DNA of 15,628 bases from an uncultured Clostridia bacterium. Its GTDB lineage: Bacteria > Bacillota > Clostridia > TANB77 > CAG-508. Below are positions 14,638 through 15,628 of this stretch, piece by piece (position 1 is the stretch's first letter; every line of letters begins with the position of its first letter). Both the position numbers and the translations under genes were made by a program. The stretch covers positions 3,690-19,317 of the forward strand of contig CAPNAQ010000015.1 in assembly GCA_948663505.1 (NCBI GenBank). The letters are read 5' to 3'. The notes below the pieces were generated by a model. It was not told the DNA's origin, made no database searches, and was given only the letters and a program-made list of their open reading frames with translations.

Positions 14638-15516
14638 TTATTTTAATTGATTCATAACTTCTTCAGCAAAATTTTCTTCTTTTTTCTCTATCCCTTCACC
14701 TTTTTCAAATCTTGCGAATTGAACTACTTCTGCATCATTTTCTTTTAATACATCTTTTACTTTTTTATTAGGATCTTTTACAAATGCTTGATCTACTAGG
14801 CAGATTTCTTCATAGAATTTACCAATTCTTCCTTGTACTATTTTTTCAGCTATAGCTTCAGGTTTACCTTCATTCATTGTTTGAACTTTTAAAATTTCCA
14901 TTTCTTTAGAAACTCTTTCTTCAGGAACTTCATCTTGTTTTACAAATTCAGGTCTTGCTGCTGCTATTTGCATACAGACATCTTTAGCTACTTCTTCTGT
15001 CCCTTTTGACATATTTACTAAAACAGCTATTTTTCCATCACCATGGATGTATTTTGCAACTAATCCTGTTGATTCAAATCTTGCAAATCTTCTTATTGAT
15101 AAATTTTCTCCTATTGTTGCTATTTTTCCAACTAATGCTTCTTGTATTGTTTTTCCTTCTTCAAATTCAGCTGGAGATGCTAACAATTCTTCTACATCTT
15201 TTGGATTTTTATTAACAACTTGTTTTGCTACATTCATAACAAATGTTTTAAATTCTTCATTTTTTGCAACAAAGTCTGTTTCTGAATTTATTTCTACTAC
15301 TGCTCCTGTTTTTCCATTATCTGATATATATGCTTCTACTAATCCTTCTGCTGCAACTCTTCCTGATTTTTTTGCAGCTTTTGCTATTCCTCTTTCTCTT
15401 AATAGATCCATTGCTTTTTCCATATCTCCATCAGTTTCTGTTAAAACCTTTTTGCAATCCATCATTCCTGCTCCTGTTTTTTCTCTTAATTCTTTTACTA
15501 AATTTGCTGAAACCAT
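14638..15516 (-). CDS. tsf: Elongation factor Ts
   Basis: EF-Ts is the nucleotide-exchange factor that reloads EF-Tu with GTP during translation. The 292-aa protein begins with the UBA-like N-terminal domain, including LREKTGAGMMDCKKVL (10-25). The core signature EINSETDFVAKNEEFK (75-90) contains the TDFV motif that displaces the EF-Tu-bound magnesium. Two core subdomains and a coiled-coil region follow, ending in EEVMNQLK. Length is typical. The ATG at 15516 has GGGAGG about ten bases upstream. Family context places rpsB immediately upstream, outside the window. A GC-rich foldable stretch occupies the leader, and a terminator follows the stop. Confidence 0.98.
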   Translation of the reverse strand: MVSANLVKELREKTGAGMMDCKKVLTETDGDMEKAMDLLRERGIAKAAKKSGRVAAEGLVEAYISDNGKTGAVVEINSETDFVAKNEEFKTFVMNVAKQVVNKNPKDVEELLASPAEFEEGKTIQEALVGKIATIGENLSIRRFARFESTGLVAKYIHGDGKIAVLVNMSKGTEEVAKDVCMQIAAARPEFVKQDEVPEERVSKEMEILKVQTMNEGKPEAIAEKIVQGRIGKFYEEICLVDQAFVKDPNKKVKDVLKENDAEVVQFARFEKGEGIEKKEENFAEEVMNQLK

Positions 15517-15546
15517 GTTTTAAATTCCTCCCTTATTTTATATAAA

Positions 15547-15628
15547 TTTATTTTAAAAGAGCCAACATCTCTACTCGTCCGAATATTTTCGAACGAGCGT
15601 TGCTCGCTCTTATATTTTTATTTTAAAA
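15547..15628. repeat. 12-bp direct repeats flanking the tsf leader structure
   Basis: TTTATTTTAAAA occurs at 15547-15558 and again at 15617-15628, bracketing the GC-rich foldable block. It could be a target-site duplication of a small inserted palindromic element. The sequence is low-complexity and the second copy touches the window end, so chance cannot be excluded. Confidence 0.4.
15557..15611 (-). promoter_or_regulatory. Structured leader between (presumed) rpsB and tsf
   Basis: In the minus-strand RNA, AAGAGC plus CAAC at the 5' side pair with GTTG plus GCTCTT at the 3' side (15606-15611 with 15557-15562; 15599-15602 with 15563-15566). They enclose a 9-bp hairpin, CTCGTTCGA with TCGGACGAG, which has one G-U pair and a six-base loop. 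A competing small hairpin, GAGCG with CGCTC, overlaps the 5' half. The block is GC-rich within very AT-rich DNA. The outer stem ends in TTTT, so it may act as an attenuator, processing site or dispersed repeat. Confidence 0.5.

Noticed and set aside
15047..15523. Long plus-strand open frame (158 codons) opposite tsf
   Set aside because: It is antisense to an unmistakable EF-Ts gene, has low-complexity Ser/Phe/Leu content and matches no family. It is a shadow of AT-rich codon use.

Overview
The window looks like a chromosomal segment of a low-GC Gram-positive bacterium, most likely an anaerobic member of the Clostridia. The DNA is very AT-rich, strong GGAGG-type ribosome binding sites precede most genes, and the core block tsf-pyrH-frr-(prenyl synthase)-uppS-cdsA-rseP follows the Firmicutes order. 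Every gene I can support lies on the minus strand, so transcription runs from high to low coordinates. There are no rRNA or tRNA genes, CRISPR arrays or intact insertion sequences.

Right part (about 15.6 to 9.2 kb): translation and envelope-lipid core. tsf lies at the right end, downstream of what is normally rpsB (outside the window). A GC-rich foldable leader precedes it and a rho-independent terminator follows it. pyrH, frr, an IspA-type prenyl diphosphate synthase, uppS, cdsA and rseP follow, and a terminator overlaps the rseP stop codon. The prenyl synthase makes FPP and UppS extends it to the C55 carrier lipid. CdsA makes CDP-diacylglycerol. RseP is the site-2 protease. dxr, usually between cdsA and rseP in Firmicutes, is absent. 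A 126-nt foldback sequence fills most of the frr-pyrH gap.

Middle (9.2 to 8.25 kb): a monocistronic small lipoprotein gene with its own sigma-A-type promoter and terminator, then a gene-poor stretch. That stretch holds a second sigma-A-type promoter inside a palindrome and a decayed, startless reading frame that may be a transposase remnant.

Left part (8.25 kb to 1): a probable accessory operon. It carries an Alg14/Alg13-like (PssD/PssE-type) glycosyltransferase pair, ruvB, two GT-C-type multi-membrane proteins (the second broken by a one-base frameshift), queH, an M29 aminopeptidase, an unrecognised protein with a plausible Cys-His-Asp catalytic triad, and the 5' end of a lipoprotein gene cut by the window edge. 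The glycosyltransferases suggest surface polysaccharide or glycan work. ruvB and queH are housekeeping genes apparently caught in the same transcription unit.

Most worth a second look: the Cys-His-Asp protein, the 126-nt foldback between frr and pyrH, the structured rpsB-tsf leader flanked by 12-bp direct repeats, and the REP-like palindrome between the paired glycosyltransferase genes. I do not see a complete novel multi-gene system. All family calls come from motif reading, not database searches.
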